From the NCBI GenBank assembly GCA_040878325.1, contig JBBDMM010000012.1:1-64000 (forward strand): 64,000 nt of DNA. Direction: 5' to 3'. The stretch's first letter is position 1, and the number at the start of each line of letters is the position of its first letter. Source of the stretch: Acidimicrobiia bacterium (GTDB taxonomy: Bacteria > Actinomycetota > Acidimicrobiia > Spongiisociales > UBA11373). The notes under the pieces are model-generated. The model worked only from the letters and a program-made list of their open reading frames with translations, had not been told where the DNA came from and did no database searches. The translations under genes and the position numbers were made by a program. Shown here piece after piece: positions 33,509-42,020 of this stretch.

Positions 33509-33537
33509 AAGTTAGGAAGCGCGGGGGTGGTTGTCAA
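33509..33537 (-). promoter_or_regulatory. merR promoter (TTGACA-17-TAACTT)
   Basis: On the minus strand TTGACA (33537-33532) is followed by 17 bases and TAACTT (33514-33509). The match and spacing are near consensus for housekeeping sigma. The predicted start lies about 55 bases upstream of the merR start codon, so this mRNA has a leader holding the palindrome at 33484. Confidence 0.65.
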
Positions 33538-33555
33538 CAACCCCTGTGGATAAGG

Positions 33556-33672
33556 AGAGCCTCGCTGGGCTCGGCCGCCACGGCTACAGCCCCAGCCACA
33601 GCCAGACCGATCGAGGCTGTCCGAGTGTCCGGAGCAATTCTGGCTGGAGCCGGAGCCGGAGCCGGAGCCGTA
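33556..33672. repeat. Intergenic mosaic repeat with (GGAGCC)n
   Basis: Contains GAGCCTCGCTGGGCTCGGCC, CTACAGCCCCAGCCACAGCC and a CCGGAGCCGGAGCCGGAGCC run. Each is related to a part of the spacer at 7055-7143, where the GGCTCC run is inverted. It separates DUF151 from the merR promoter. No gene is seen here. Confidence 0.55.
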
Positions 33673-33680
33673 CTTCCGAA

Positions 33681-34166
33681 CTACCCGAAATCCTCCGGCG
33701 TGACGTCCTGGAGGAACGAGCGGAAGCGGGCGACCTCGTTCTCCTCGTCCTCGTCACGAATCTCCACGCCGGCCTCGTCCAAGACCGCCGGCAGAACCGA
33801 GATCGTGGCTCCGGTGCGAGCGGCGAGGGCGATCGAGTCCGAGGGTCGGGCGGACACGACGATCTCATCGCCGTCCCGGACCAGCACGAGGTCGGCGTAA
33901 TAGATGCCGTCGCGCAGTTCGGTGACCACCACCCGGTCGACCCTGGCACCGAGCGCCGCGGTGATCTCTGCGAGCAGATCGTGAGTCATCGGGCGCTGGG
34001 GCTCCACACCCTCGATCGCGAGGGCAATTGCCGTCGCCTCGTTGGTTCCGATCCAGATGGGGAGGAACCGGGTACCGCCAATCTCCCGCAGCAGGGCGAT
34101 CGGAGTGTTGGTCGGCAGCTCGATCCGCACTCCCACCAGTTCGACGGGGATGCTCTCGTTACTCAC
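33681..34166 (-). CDS. DUF151 bifunctional nuclease family protein
   Basis: A 161-residue DUF151 protein: ELVGVRIELPTNTPIALLREIGGTRFLPIWIGTNEATAIALAIEG at the start, then RPMTHDLLAEITAALG and the SARPSDSIALAARTGATI motif. Plant and mycobacterial relatives are reported to act on DNA/RNA or in secondary-metabolite and stress control; the role here is unproven. It lies four bases after hpt and is the Rv1829-type member of the garA-ftsR neighbourhood. The acidic RDEDEENE tail is typical. Confidence 0.92.
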   Translation of the reverse strand: MSNESIPVELVGVRIELPTNTPIALLREIGGTRFLPIWIGTNEATAIALAIEGVEPQRPMTHDLLAEITAALGARVDRVVVTELRDGIYYADLVLVRDGDEIVVSARPSDSIALAARTGATISVLPAVLDEAGVEIRDEDEENEVARFRSFLQDVTPEDFG

Positions 34167-34170
34167 CCGA

Positions 34171-34743
34171 TCAGACTATCACTGGCCCCTCGAAGACCGC
34201 GCGGGCCAGGACCCCCGGATCGTCTCGAAACTCGGCGAGATCCAGCACCGCCCATAGGGACGGCACATTGCGGTAGCGGCCGTCCCAGTCGAGCCCGTAT
34301 CCGAGCAGGAACTCGTCTCCCACCTCGAAGCCGCGATAGGCCAGGTCCACGTCCACGATGCGCCGGGTGGTCTTGTCGAGCAGTGTGGCGGTCGCCAGCG
34401 ATGCCGGGCCCCGCGTCTCGAGCAGCCCGAGCAGGTAGCTCAGGGTGAGGCCGGTGTCGACCACGTCCTCGACGATGATCACATCGCGTCCGGCGATCGA
34501 GGTCGCAGAATCCATGGCGATGCCCACCCTCCCCTCCTCGCCGAAGCGGGTGAGGCTCAGGAAGTCGATCTCGATCTCCGGAGGCAGATGGCGCGAGAGG
34601 TCGGCGAGGAAGGGAACTGCGCCGTTGAGTATGCCGAGCAACACCGGCTCCCGGCCCCGGTAGTCGGCGCCGATCTCCTTCCCCAGCTCGGCAACGCGAT
34701 CCATCAGCGCCTGCTGGGTCACCACCTCGGTGAGAACGGTCAC
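34171..34743 (-). CDS. hpt: Hypoxanthine phosphoribosyltransferase
   Basis: A 190-residue purine salvage enzyme making IMP/GMP from hypoxanthine/guanine and PRPP. The PRPP loop VIIVEDVVDTGLTLSYLL (EDVVDTGxT), the GILNGAVPFLADL first loop and the base-binding LLDK are all in place. GTG34743 overlaps the dacA stop (GTGA). With add it links adenosine breakdown to nucleotide reuse. Confidence 0.95.
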   Translation of the reverse strand: MTVLTEVVTQQALMDRVAELGKEIGADYRGREPVLLGILNGAVPFLADLSRHLPPEIEIDFLSLTRFGEEGRVGIAMDSATSIAGRDVIIVEDVVDTGLTLSYLLGLLETRGPASLATATLLDKTTRRIVDVDLAYRGFEVGDEFLLGYGLDWDGRYRNVPSLWAVLDLAEFRDDPGVLARAVFEGPVIV

Positions 34744-35777
34744 GCGCCACCTCCCAGGACCACCGGAAGCAAGAGCCTGAAGGCGTCGTCGAGGGAATCC
34801 GTCAAAGGGGTGCTGGTCGGTGCTCCCGGGTTTCCGCCGTCGAGCGGCCCGGCCGCGGCGACTCGAGGGAGGTACCACTCGGGGAAGTCGATGGTGAGAT
34901 CGGTGCCGGACGCCGCGGCGAAGAAGCGGTCACGAGGCCCCAGAGCAGTCTGTCCCCATGCGATCAACTCGCGGGTCATCTGCCGCCGATTGCGCGAGCC
35001 GAGAACCACGACGAGGTAGCCGTCGTCCTGGCCCTCGGTGTACGACAGGAAGGTCTGTCCGGCCGCAAGGGTGTCCCCGGTCTTCAGGCCATAGAGCCCG
35101 GGGAACACACCGAGGTCGCGGTTGGTGGCGGTCAGCTCCATTGGTCGCCCGCCGGGATCGAAAGAGATCGCCTTGATCCTCGAAAGCCGCAGTATCTCCG
35201 GATAGGCCAGCCCGGCGCGGCCGAGAAAGATGAGGTCGCGCGCGGTCGACAGGTGGCCGGCGGTGTCGAGGCCATGGGGGTTGACAAACACTGTCCGGGT
35301 CATTCCCAGGGCCTCTGCCCTGTCGTTCATCAGCGCGACGAAGGCGGGGAGGTTGCCGGAGACATGCTCGGCGAGGGCCACCGCCGCGTCGTTGCCGGAC
35401 TGCACCAGAATGTTCACCATCAGGTCGCGGACGGTCCACACCTCGCCCTGTCTGACGTCGGGTTGACCGACGTAGCCGATGGGGGTGGCGTCAGCGGCGG
35501 CGCTGATCACGACCGTGTTGGTGAGGGCCGCCCGTTCGGCCACCAGGATCGCCGTCATCAGTTTGGTGATCGAGGCCGGCGCCCGTTGGGTGTCCGGGTT
35601 GAAGGAGCCGAGCTCGGCATCCTCTCCCACCGACCACACCATCCACGAGGTTGCATCCACCGTGGGCGGCGCCTCGATCGGAAAGCAAACCATCGGAGGG
35701 GTCGGCACCTGAATGGGCCGCAGGCCGTTCGATGGGCCGAGCACCGTTGCGAGGGCGATCGCGGCAAGGAACGACAT
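34740..35777 (-). CDS. D-alanyl-D-alanine carboxypeptidase (PBP5-like)
   Basis: A 345-residue serine carboxypeptidase that trims peptidoglycan stem peptides outside the membrane. The three penicillin-binding motifs are present: SITK (catalytic Ser), SGN and KTG. The N-terminus (MSFLAAIALATVLG) looks like a signal peptide. The family C-terminal domain is short or absent. The start overlaps the ftsR stop, placing a cell-wall enzyme in the operon of a division regulator. Confidence 0.92.
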   Translation of the reverse strand: MSFLAAIALATVLGPSNGLRPIQVPTPPMVCFPIEAPPTVDATSWMVWSVGEDAELGSFNPDTQRAPASITKLMTAILVAERAALTNTVVISAAADATPIGYVGQPDVRQGEVWTVRDLMVNILVQSGNDAAVALAEHVSGNLPAFVALMNDRAEALGMTRTVFVNPHGLDTAGHLSTARDLIFLGRAGLAYPEILRLSRIKAISFDPGGRPMELTATNRDLGVFPGLYGLKTGDTLAAGQTFLSYTEGQDDGYLVVVLGSRNRRQMTRELIAWGQTALGPRDRFFAAASGTDLTIDFPEWYLPRVAAAGPLDGGNPGAPTSTPLTDSLDDAFRLLLPVVLGGGA

Positions 35778-36466
35778 CAGCGGCCCAGTGTCTCGCGCAG
35801 CTCCGACCTCACCAGGGCCTCCTGCATCTCGCGGGCCGCCTGGGCGACGTCGGCGAGGACCTCAGCCGCCTGGCGGCGGCTGGCGGGGCTGGCATGGCGC
35901 AGCAAAGGGCCTACCAGCTGCCGGAAGAGATCCACTTCCCGGTTGGCGGCGAGCCGGATGCCGCGCAAGTGCCGCGCCTCGAGCCCATGGGTGATCAGGC
36001 GATGGGCCGCCTGCACCACCGCCAGATCCTCGTCGGTGAACTCGGCCGAACCAACTGACGGGACCTCGAGTACCCCGTGCTCGATCAACTCGTCGACCAG
36101 TCCAATCGGCACCCCGGCCGACCGAGCCAGTTCGTCCCGGTCGAGCTTGATCTCGGACGCGGCGAAGTAGGTTTCCGGTGGCGGACCGGCGGGAGGTGCC
36201 ATCGTCGGCTCTTCGCCCCGCTCCCAGGCGCTGAGTTTCCCCTTGATCACCCTTAGGGGGAGGAAGTGGTCCCGTTGCTGGCGGAGGATGTAGCGGACTC
36301 GCTCGACGTCGACCTCGCGGTAGGAGCGATATCCCGACGCGGTTCGCGGAGGATGAATGAGACCTTCGCTCTCGAGGAAACGGAGCTTCGAGATCGTCAC
36401 CGAGGGGAACTCGCCTCGAAGGAGATCGGCGACGTCCCCGATGGTCAACTGCTTCTGTTTGGTCAT
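35777..36466 (-). CDS. ftsR: MerR-family regulator, FtsR/Rv1828-like
   Basis: A 229-residue MerR protein: HTH LTIGDVADLLRGEFPSVTISKLRFLESEGLIHPPRTASGYRSY, then YILRQQRDHFLPLRVIKGKLSAWE and a long C-terminal domain with a second helical module (LARSAGVPIGLVDELIEHGVLE). Length, layout and position directly after a GarA-type FHA gene match Rv1828/FtsR, which controls ftsZ in corynebacteria. ATG36466 overlaps the garA stop (ATGA). Confidence 0.87.
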   Translation of the reverse strand: MTKQKQLTIGDVADLLRGEFPSVTISKLRFLESEGLIHPPRTASGYRSYREVDVERVRYILRQQRDHFLPLRVIKGKLSAWERGEEPTMAPPAGPPPETYFAASEIKLDRDELARSAGVPIGLVDELIEHGVLEVPSVGSAEFTDEDLAVVQAAHRLITHGLEARHLRGIRLAANREVDLFRQLVGPLLRHASPASRRQAAEVLADVAQAAREMQEALVRSELRETLGR

Positions 36467-36876
36467 GCGCCGCGAGCCACCACCAGGTGGAAGCGACCGA
36501 TGATCACTTCGTCCCCCGGTTCGAGGGCGGCCCCCTCGGTACGCCGGGCATTCACGTATGTTCCGTTCGTCGATCCGCGGTCGCGCACCCACAGGTGGCC
36601 GCCTTCGACGACGAACTCGGCGTGCTGGCGCGACACGGTGACATCGTCGAGAAAGATCGGTGCCTGCGGATCGCGTCCCGCCGCGGTCATCCCCTCGGGG
36701 AGGCTCCAATGGAGGCCACGCTGGGGGCCTGAGGCCACGATCAACGCGTAACCGGCCAGGCCGGGAATTCCGGCAGCTGCCTCGCGGTCTCGGAGCGAGT
36801 GGATCTCGGCAAAAGGATCGATCTGCTCGGTGCGATCGCGGTCGTCCTCGGGGTGCGAAGAGGGGGTTTCGGGCAC
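36463..36876 (-). CDS. garA: FHA-domain protein, GarA/OdhI-like
   Basis: A 137-residue protein: a 40-residue tail, then a forkhead-associated domain with GRDP, VSRQHAEF and GSTNGTYV phosphothreonine-binding motifs. In actinobacteria GarA/OdhI, phosphorylated by PknB/PknG, restrains 2-oxoglutarate dehydrogenase and adjusts glutamate metabolism. The usual ETTSVF phosphorylation motif is absent; the tail has DRTEQIDPF with Thr16 as the only nearby candidate. GTG36876 follows TACCAT by six bases, suggesting a leaderless transcript shared with ftsR. Confidence 0.85.
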   Translation of the reverse strand: MPETPSSHPEDDRDRTEQIDPFAEIHSLRDREAAAGIPGLAGYALIVASGPQRGLHWSLPEGMTAAGRDPQAPIFLDDVTVSRQHAEFVVEGGHLWVRDRGSTNGTYVNARRTEGAALEPGDEVIIGRFHLVVARGA

Positions 36877-36948
36877 GGCGCAATGGTACTGCTGTACTCT
36901 CGATTACCGGTTGAGGGTGCGAGGAGTCGTCGAGGCGATCGCCCTCTT

Positions 36949-36976
36949 GCTGTCGGCTGTGGGCTGTCGGCTGTGG
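36949..36976. repeat. Tandem 14-base repeat (two copies)
   Basis: GCTGTCGGCTGTGG occurs twice head to tail in the spacer just after the gcvH stop. It resembles the repeated words found in the other spacers. No gene lies in this 106-base gap. Confidence 0.7.
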
Positions 36977-36982
36977 GCTCTC

Positions 36983-37360
36983 TCAGGCGATCAGCGCCCG
37001 GTAGCCGTCATGGTCGAGGAGGCCCTCGAAGGCAGAGGCGTCGTCGGGCTGGAGCACGATGAACCATCCGCCGCCGTAGGGGTCCTGGTTGATGACCTCG
37101 GGCGACGACGTGAGGGCGCTGTTGACCCGCACGATGGTGCCGGCCATCGGGGCGTAGATCTCCGCCAGGGACTTGGTCGATTCGACCTCCGCGAACCGTT
37201 CCCCGGAGCCGATCCGGTTGCCGACCGCGGGCAGGTCGACGAACACCACGTCACCAAGCGCATCCTGGGCGTAGTCGGTGATACCGACCCGCACGTTCCC
37301 CCCTTCGAGCAGCGCCCATTCGTGCTGGTCCGTATAGCGACGGTCTTCGGGAACGTTCAC
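36983..37360 (-). CDS. gcvH: Glycine cleavage system H protein
   Basis: A 125-residue lipoyl carrier of the glycine cleavage system. The lipoylation motif is EVESTKSLAEIYAP, Lys63. The N-terminal RRYTDQHEWALLEGGNVRVGITDYAQDALGDVVFV is canonical. GTG37360 is the start. Unlike many genomes, gcvH sits apart from gcvT-gcvPA-gcvPB, next to pgsA and garA, as in mycobacteria. Confidence 0.96.
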   Translation of the reverse strand: MNVPEDRRYTDQHEWALLEGGNVRVGITDYAQDALGDVVFVDLPAVGNRIGSGERFAEVESTKSLAEIYAPMAGTIVRVNSALTSSPEVINQDPYGGGWFIVLQPDDASAFEGLLDHDGYRALIA

Positions 37361-37429
37361 CCACTTCTCCTGGCTCGATTTCCGTGTCGCAGGATACCGA
37401 CCGGTACGCGGCCGCCGGGCCGCTCACCC

Positions 37430-37978
37430 CTATCGGCCCCTGGCCCGCAGAGCCCGTCGGACGTCGCCGGCGTACTGCACGGCAACCACGTAATAGAGCA
37501 CGAGCGAGGGGATCACCACGACCCATGCAAACCAGGCCCACGGGTCGGCGCCGGTGCCCGCGTACATGTAGAAGGCCGGTATCGCAAAGTAGAGGCCGAA
37601 AGTAGCCACCTTGCCGAGCCGGCGGACGTCGATGCGGCCGCGACCAGCGATGGCAACCAGCAACGCCCCGATGGCCACTACGGCCTCGCGTGCAATGAGC
37701 AGTGCGGCGATGAGCCATGGGAGTGCCCCCGAGATCCAACCGACGATCACCGCCGCGGCCACGGCCATTCGGTCGGCGAGCGGATCGAGCACCTTGCCCA
37801 CCGCAGATACCTGATCGAGGCGGCGAGCCAGGTACCCGTCGACCCAATCGGTGGCACCGATGAAGCCGAGCAGGAGCGCGGCGCCTGTGTATTCGTCTCT
37901 GCCAAGCACCAACCACACGAAAACGGGAACCAGAAGCACCCGAACGAAGCTCACTGCGTTGGGGAGCGTGAAGATCAC
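37430..37978 (-). CDS. pgsA: CDP-alcohol phosphatidyltransferase (PgsA-like)
   Basis: A 182-residue membrane enzyme with the CDP-alcohol motif DWVDGYLARR...G...D...D (D-x2-DG-x2-AR-x8-G-x3-D-x3-D), complete. About five or six membrane helices follow (AVAAAVIVGWISGALPWLIAALLIAREAVVAIGALL). It most likely makes phosphatidylglycerol phosphate from CDP-diacylglycerol; another alcohol acceptor is possible. GTG37978 overlaps the stop of the DUF6941 gene (GTGA). Confidence 0.88.
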   Translation of the reverse strand: MIFTLPNAVSFVRVLLVPVFVWLVLGRDEYTGAALLLGFIGATDWVDGYLARRLDQVSAVGKVLDPLADRMAVAAAVIVGWISGALPWLIAALLIAREAVVAIGALLVAIAGRGRIDVRRLGKVATFGLYFAIPAFYMYAGTGADPWAWFAWVVVIPSLVLYYVVAVQYAGDVRRALRARGR

Positions 37979-38382
37979 TGCGCCGGGCGCACCCGGAACG
38001 GGATGCGAGCCAACTCGGCGCCTTCCTGCTCCACCACGAAGACGTAGCCGCCCTCTCGCGGGAATCGCACGTTGCCGAAAGCGCCGACCAGCGGGACGAC
38101 GGTAGACGCTCCTGCCGGAAGCGACGATGGTGCTCCGACCCGCAGGTTGCCCTGCGACTCGACCCCCAATTCCGCCCCGTCCTCGTCGAGCAGGACGATC
38201 CGCAGGGGTAGGTCCCGGTTGCGATCCCCGGGGCCGACCTCTGCCACGAGCACCACTGCCAGGCTCCGGTACACGACGGGGAACGAGCGCGCGGTGATCG
38301 TGTCGAATGCTCCACCGAGGACATACAGCTTGCCCGCAGTGACCTGGGCGGCATCGGCCAGCATCGCCGACGTGAGCCTCAT
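37975..38382 (-). CDS. DUF6941 family protein
   Basis: A 135-residue beta-sandwich-like protein matching DUF6941: the start MRLTSAMLADAAQVTAGKLYVLGGAFDTI, the middle VLLDEDGAELG and the end PREGGYVFVVEQEGAELARIPFRV. Function unknown; such proteins are often found in actinobacteria. It overlaps a 32-codon ORF upstream and pgsA downstream, all by four bases. Confidence 0.78.
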   Translation of the reverse strand: MRLTSAMLADAAQVTAGKLYVLGGAFDTITARSFPVVYRSLAVVLVAEVGPGDRNRDLPLRIVLLDEDGAELGVESQGNLRVGAPSSLPAGASTVVPLVGAFGNVRFPREGGYVFVVEQEGAELARIPFRVRPAQ

Positions 38383-38477
38383 CGGGAGAACCCCTCGTAG
38401 ATGCGCCCGACCCCGAAAGCGACGCGGTCATTCCAGTCGAGCGCCTCGGCGCAATGGTGGTCGGTCCCCCGCAGCAT
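38379..38477 (-). CDS. Putative 32-residue small protein
   Basis: An ATG-started ORF of 32 codons plus stop, ending in ATGA overlap with the DUF6941 start. A -10-like TACAGT lies six bases before its ATG, the leaderless pattern seen elsewhere in the window. The product (MLRGTDHHCAEALDWNDRVA...) has a DHHC motif, probably by chance. It may be a real leader peptide or the translation entry for the pgsA unit; conservation is untested. Confidence 0.45.
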   Translation of the reverse strand: MLRGTDHHCAEALDWNDRVAFGVGRIYEGFSR

Positions 38478-38507
38478 GGCCGGACTGTAGTTAACCCGAC
38501 CGCGCCG

Positions 38508-39158
38508 CTATCCCTCGGCGGCCTCCCAGGTCGCCGACGACTTGATCGCACTCTGTGCGTGGAGGAACAATCCGGCATGCTCCTGCCGGGCGTCGAGCAG
38601 ACCGGCCAGATCGAGTGATGCCCAGTCGATCGCCTCAGCGGCCGCCCGGTCGAGATCGAGCACGGTGAGACCCGGAGGCGGAGTATCGCCCTCGAACTCG
38701 AATGGCTCCTGGCACACGTCGAACGACTCGAGTCCGGGCCAGGTCTCGAACACTGCGGGGAGAAACACCCGGGCGACGGGCACGATTTCGGCCGCGTACT
38801 CGTCTGGCGACTTGGCGGCGAGTGGCGTGAGGTAGACGGCGAGGTGGGTGGCCTCGGGCGACTCCTCATACGTCTCTAGGTCGATGAGGGCGGCTCGTCC
38901 GAGCCGATAGCCGAGAGGCTCGAGGAGGGGATCGAAGATCGCGGCGAGAGTGTCGAAATCCGTCGTCGGCAGGTCAGTGCCACCGGAGGGAAGTGTCAGG
39001 GTGACGGTGGTGGCGGTGGTGGTAACAACAGTTGATGACGTCGACGCGGGAAGCCCGGTGGTCGTCGGGGAGGCGTCGGTGGTCGATGACGGTGAGGCCG
39101 CGTCGTCTCCGCAACCGGCGAGGACAAGGAGCAGGAAAACCGCGGCAAGAATGCGCAT
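38508..39158 (-). CDS. Hypothetical lipoprotein with Thr-rich linker
   Basis: A 216-residue protein with lipobox VLAGC (Cys16), a Ser/Thr-rich spacer of about 40 residues and an alpha/beta mature domain (FDPLLEPLGYRLGRAALIDLE ... HLAVYLTPL). The layout is like the lipoproteins at 21.2 and 42.2 kb but sequences differ. No family recognised. It diverges from the septum-formation-like gene. Confidence 0.75.
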   Translation of the reverse strand: MRILAAVFLLLVLAGCGDDAASPSSTTDASPTTTGLPASTSSTVVTTTATTVTLTLPSGGTDLPTTDFDTLAAIFDPLLEPLGYRLGRAALIDLETYEESPEATHLAVYLTPLAAKSPDEYAAEIVPVARVFLPAVFETWPGLESFDVCQEPFEFEGDTPPPGLTVLDLDRAAAEAIDWASLDLAGLLDARQEHAGLFLHAQSAIKSSATWEAAEG

Positions 39159-39219
39159 CGTCGGGGATCATAACCCGGCGGTGCAATACACTCGTTGGGC
39201 CCAGGAAGTGAGCAATCCT

Positions 39220-39690
39220 ATGCGGCTGGTGAGAATTGCGATGCTGCTGACCCTCGTCGCGGCTGCGTGCGGCGACGACTCGCCGAGCCGTGACGAGTTC
39301 GGGAGAGTGGATCGCCCCCAGGAGCTCGCGGTCCCGCAGCTGCAAACCGGCGACTGCTTCAACGATCCGGAGGCCGATCAGCTGGGGGCGATGGAAGTGG
39401 TCGAGGTGGTGCCCTGCGAGCACCCCCACGACACCGAGATCTTCTACTCCTTCACGCTCACGGCAGGTCAAATGCCGGACGTCGACACGATTAGGGAACT
39501 TGCTGCCGGTCAGTGCTTCCCGGCCTTCGATGCGTTCGTCGGCATCCAATTCGAGCTGTCCGCCCTCGATGTGTTTCCTCTCACGCCCACCGCGCAGCAG
39601 TGGGACGACGGGCACCGCACTGTGCACTGCGTGCTATTCAATTACGACCTGAGCGAGCTGGTCGGCTCCGCCCGCGGCACCGCACGATGA
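39220..39690 (+). CDS. Septum-formation-domain lipoprotein
   Basis: A 156-residue lipoprotein (MRLVRIAMLLTLVAAAC, Cys17). Its mature domain has the pattern of the actinobacterial 'septum formation' family: LQTGDCFNDPEA, VVEVVPCEHPHDTEIFYSF, AAGQCFPAFDAFVG and TPTAQQWDDGHRTVHCVLF. The four conserved Cys likely form two disulfides outside the cell. The name comes from a family annotation; the role is unproven. GTG39208 is an alternative start. A fragment of a paralogue lies at 42021-42227. Confidence 0.8.
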   Translation: MRLVRIAMLLTLVAAACGDDSPSRDEFGRVDRPQELAVPQLQTGDCFNDPEADQLGAMEVVEVVPCEHPHDTEIFYSFTLTAGQMPDVDTIRELAAGQCFPAFDAFVGIQFELSALDVFPLTPTAQQWDDGHRTVHCVLFNYDLSELVGSARGTAR

Positions 39691-39716
39691 CCCGGTGCCG
39701 GTTCGCCCGGTGGGCC

Positions 39717-40907
39717 TCAGGAAACGACCCCAAGGGATCGTCCGACTAGCCCGAAAGCCTCGACGCACCGGTCTAGATCTTCATCGGTGTGTCCTGCCGA
39801 CACCATCGCCCTGATCCTCGCGGTCCCCCGCGGCACCGTCGGGTAGGCGATCGCCTGGGCGAACACCGACCGCTCCTCGAACAGCTGGCGGGAGAACCCC
39901 TGAGCCACCGCCTCGTCCCCAAGGATCACCGGGGTGATCGGCGTCTGGGTATGGCCCGTATCGAACCCGAGCGATTGCAAAGCGCTGCGGAACCGTTCGG
40001 CATTGGCCCACAGTCGGTCGACCCGCTCGGTTGATCCCTCCATCACATCGACGGCCGCGATGCACGCAGCCGCGTCGGGGGGCGTGACCGCCGAGGAGAA
40101 GAGAAATGGTCGCGCTCTCTGGCGGAGCCAGTCGACCAGCACCTGGGGACCGGCGACGTACCCCCCCATCACCCCGAACGCCTTGGACATCGTGCCCACT
40201 TCCACTTCGACCCGGCCGTGGAGGCCGAAGTGGTCGACGATGCCGCGGCCACCATTGCCGAGCACCCCCTCGCCATGGGCATCGTCGACCATCACCATGG
40301 CCTCGTGCCGATCGGCCGCAGCGACGATGTCGTCGAGCGGGGCGATGTCCCCGTCCATCGAGAACACGCCGTCGGTGATGACGAGTATCCGGTTGGCTCC
40401 AGCCTGCCGCGCCTCGGTGAGCACCCGGTCGAGATCGTGCATGTCAGTGTGCTGGTACACGAACCGCGCTGCCTTGCAGAGCCGAACTCCGTCGACGATC
40501 GAGGCGTGGTTGAGTGCGTCCGACACCACGGCATCCCCCTCGCCCACCAGAGCCGCGACCGTGCCGAGGTTCGCCACGAAGCCCGACTGCAGCGATATGG
40601 CCGCCTCGACCCCCTTGAAGCGAGCGAGCCGGTCTTCGAGCTCGGTGTGGATCGCCATCGTTCCGGCGATGCTCCTGACGGCGCCGGGGCCGATGCCGTG
40701 ACGGTCGAGCGCGGCCTTCGCCGCCGCCACCAGCCGCGGGTCGTTGGCCAGGCCCAGGTAGTTGTTGGAGCAGAAGTTGAGAACGCTGCGCCCGTCGATG
40801 TCGAGCCAGGAGCCCTGGGCGCCGTCGATCTGGCGGATGGTGTTGTAGAGGCCCTGCTGCTTCAGCGAGGCGATCTCGTCGCGCAAGAACCCGATCTTGT
40901 CGGTCAC
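39717..40907 (-). CDS. kbl: Glycine C-acetyltransferase (2-amino-3-ketobutyrate CoA ligase)
   Basis: A 396-residue PLP enzyme that cleaves 2-amino-3-ketobutyrate with CoA to glycine and acetyl-CoA. The [15 protein letters not shown] start, [25 protein letters not shown] and the PLP lysine in [14 protein letters not shown] are canonical. GTG40907 overlaps the tdh stop, so the two threonine-degradation enzymes are made together. The glycine formed can feed the gcv system about 8 kb away. Confidence 0.95.
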   Translation of the reverse strand: MTDKIGFLRDEIASLKQQGLYNTIRQIDGAQGSWLDIDGRSVLNFCSNNYLGLANDPRLVAAAKAALDRHGIGPGAVRSIAGTMAIHTELEDRLARFKGVEAAISLQSGFVANLGTVAALVGEGDAVVSDALNHASIVDGVRLCKAARFVYQHTDMHDLDRVLTEARQAGANRILVITDGVFSMDGDIAPLDDIVAAADRHEAMVMVDDAHGEGVLGNGGRGIVDHFGLHGRVEVEVGTMSKAFGVMGGYVAGPQVLVDWLRQRARPFLFSSAVTPPDAAACIAAVDVMEGSTERVDRLWANAERFRSALQSLGFDTGHTQTPITPVILGDEAVAQGFSRQLFEERSVFAQAIAYPTVPRGTARIRAMVSAGHTDEDLDRCVEAFGLVGRSLGVVS

Positions 40908-41968
40908 GGTGTCTCCAGCGGGCCGTCGGCATCGGCCGGGTCGACGAACATGACGACCTTGCCACACTCGCCAGAGCCCATCAGGTCGAAGGCAGCGTCG
41001 AAGTCCTCGAGCCGGAATCGGTGGGTGACCAACGGCGTGAGGTCGACTCCCCCACTGCGCAGGAGGGCGTTGCCCTCGTACCAGGTGTCCCACAGGCGTC
41101 GCCCGACGATGCCATGGACGGTCGCACCCTTGAAGACGATGGCGTCATCGAGGTCGAACTGGAACGGTTTCGAGGAGAGTCCGAGCAGGGCGGCGTGGCC
41201 CCCGGGTTTGAGCACCTCGAACCCTTCGAGGATGGCGCTCTCTGCCCCGCTCATCTCGAGGAGGACGTCGACGCCCTCGCCGTCGGTGGCGCTGAGGATT
41301 CCGGCCACGATCTGGTCGCGCCGGGGATTGAGCGTCAGGGTCGCCCCCATCTTCGCGGCGAGCGTCAGTCGGTAATCGCTCACGTCGGTCGAGATGACGC
41401 TGCGCGCCCCGAGCGCTCGTGCCACCGCCACCGCCATGATCCCCACCGGTCCCGCTCCAGTCACCAGGACCTTGCGGCCGGCGACCGGTGGTGTCGAGGC
41501 GGCGTGGACGGCGTTCCCGAAGTTCTCGAGCAGGGTGGCGATCGAATATGGCGTGCCCGGGGGGTTCGGCCAAGCGTTCACCGCGGGGATGGTCACATAT
41601 TCGGCAAAGGCACCGTCCCGGTGCACTCCGAGGATCCTGGTCTGGGGGCACAGATGGCCCCGCCCGGTGCGGCACCAGGCGCAGTCGCCGTCGACCACGT
41701 GGGATTCGAGGGAGACGAGGGTGCCGATCGCCGGAGCCGTCACGCCGGGCCCGTGGGCCTCGACGATTCCGCAGATCTCATGGCCGACGACGAGTGGTGG
41801 GAGGACGTGCTGTGCCGCCCAGGAATCCCAGGCGCGGATGTGGAGGTCGGTGCCACAGATAGAAGTTGCCTTGACCCTGACGAGCACCTCGCCCGCCGCC
41901 GGCACCGGGGTAGGTCGGTCGACCATTTCGAGGCCGGGGCCCGGACCTGCTTTGACGACGGCTCGCAT
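40904..41968 (-). CDS. tdh: L-threonine 3-dehydrogenase
   Basis: A 354-residue zinc alcohol dehydrogenase-family enzyme. Catalytic Zn site is [16 protein letters not shown] (Cys38), [12 protein letters not shown] and the structural [12 protein letters not shown]. The NAD fold glycine motif is [19 protein letters not shown]. The CGTDLHI motif and the TDH-specific [11 protein letters not shown] segment support threonine as substrate. ATG41968. It works with Kbl. Confidence 0.95.
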   Translation of the reverse strand: MRAVVKAGPGPGLEMVDRPTPVPAAGEVLVRVKATSICGTDLHIRAWDSWAAQHVLPPLVVGHEICGIVEAHGPGVTAPAIGTLVSLESHVVDGDCAWCRTGRGHLCPQTRILGVHRDGAFAEYVTIPAVNAWPNPPGTPYSIATLLENFGNAVHAASTPPVAGRKVLVTGAGPVGIMAVAVARALGARSVISTDVSDYRLTLAAKMGATLTLNPRRDQIVAGILSATDGEGVDVLLEMSGAESAILEGFEVLKPGGHAALLGLSSKPFQFDLDDAIVFKGATVHGIVGRRLWDTWYEGNALLRSGGVDLTPLVTHRFRLEDFDAAFDLMGSGECGKVVMFVDPADADGPLETP

Positions 41969-42020
41969 CAACCGTGAGGGTATCGGACGGCGAAGCGGGC
42001 CGTGGCTCGAGGCCCCGCGA

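Noticed and set aside
38379-38477. DHHC motif in the 32-codon ORF as a palmitoyltransferase signature
   Set aside because: Those enzymes are large eukaryotic membrane proteins, and the match is TDHHCA in a 32-residue peptide; it is chance.
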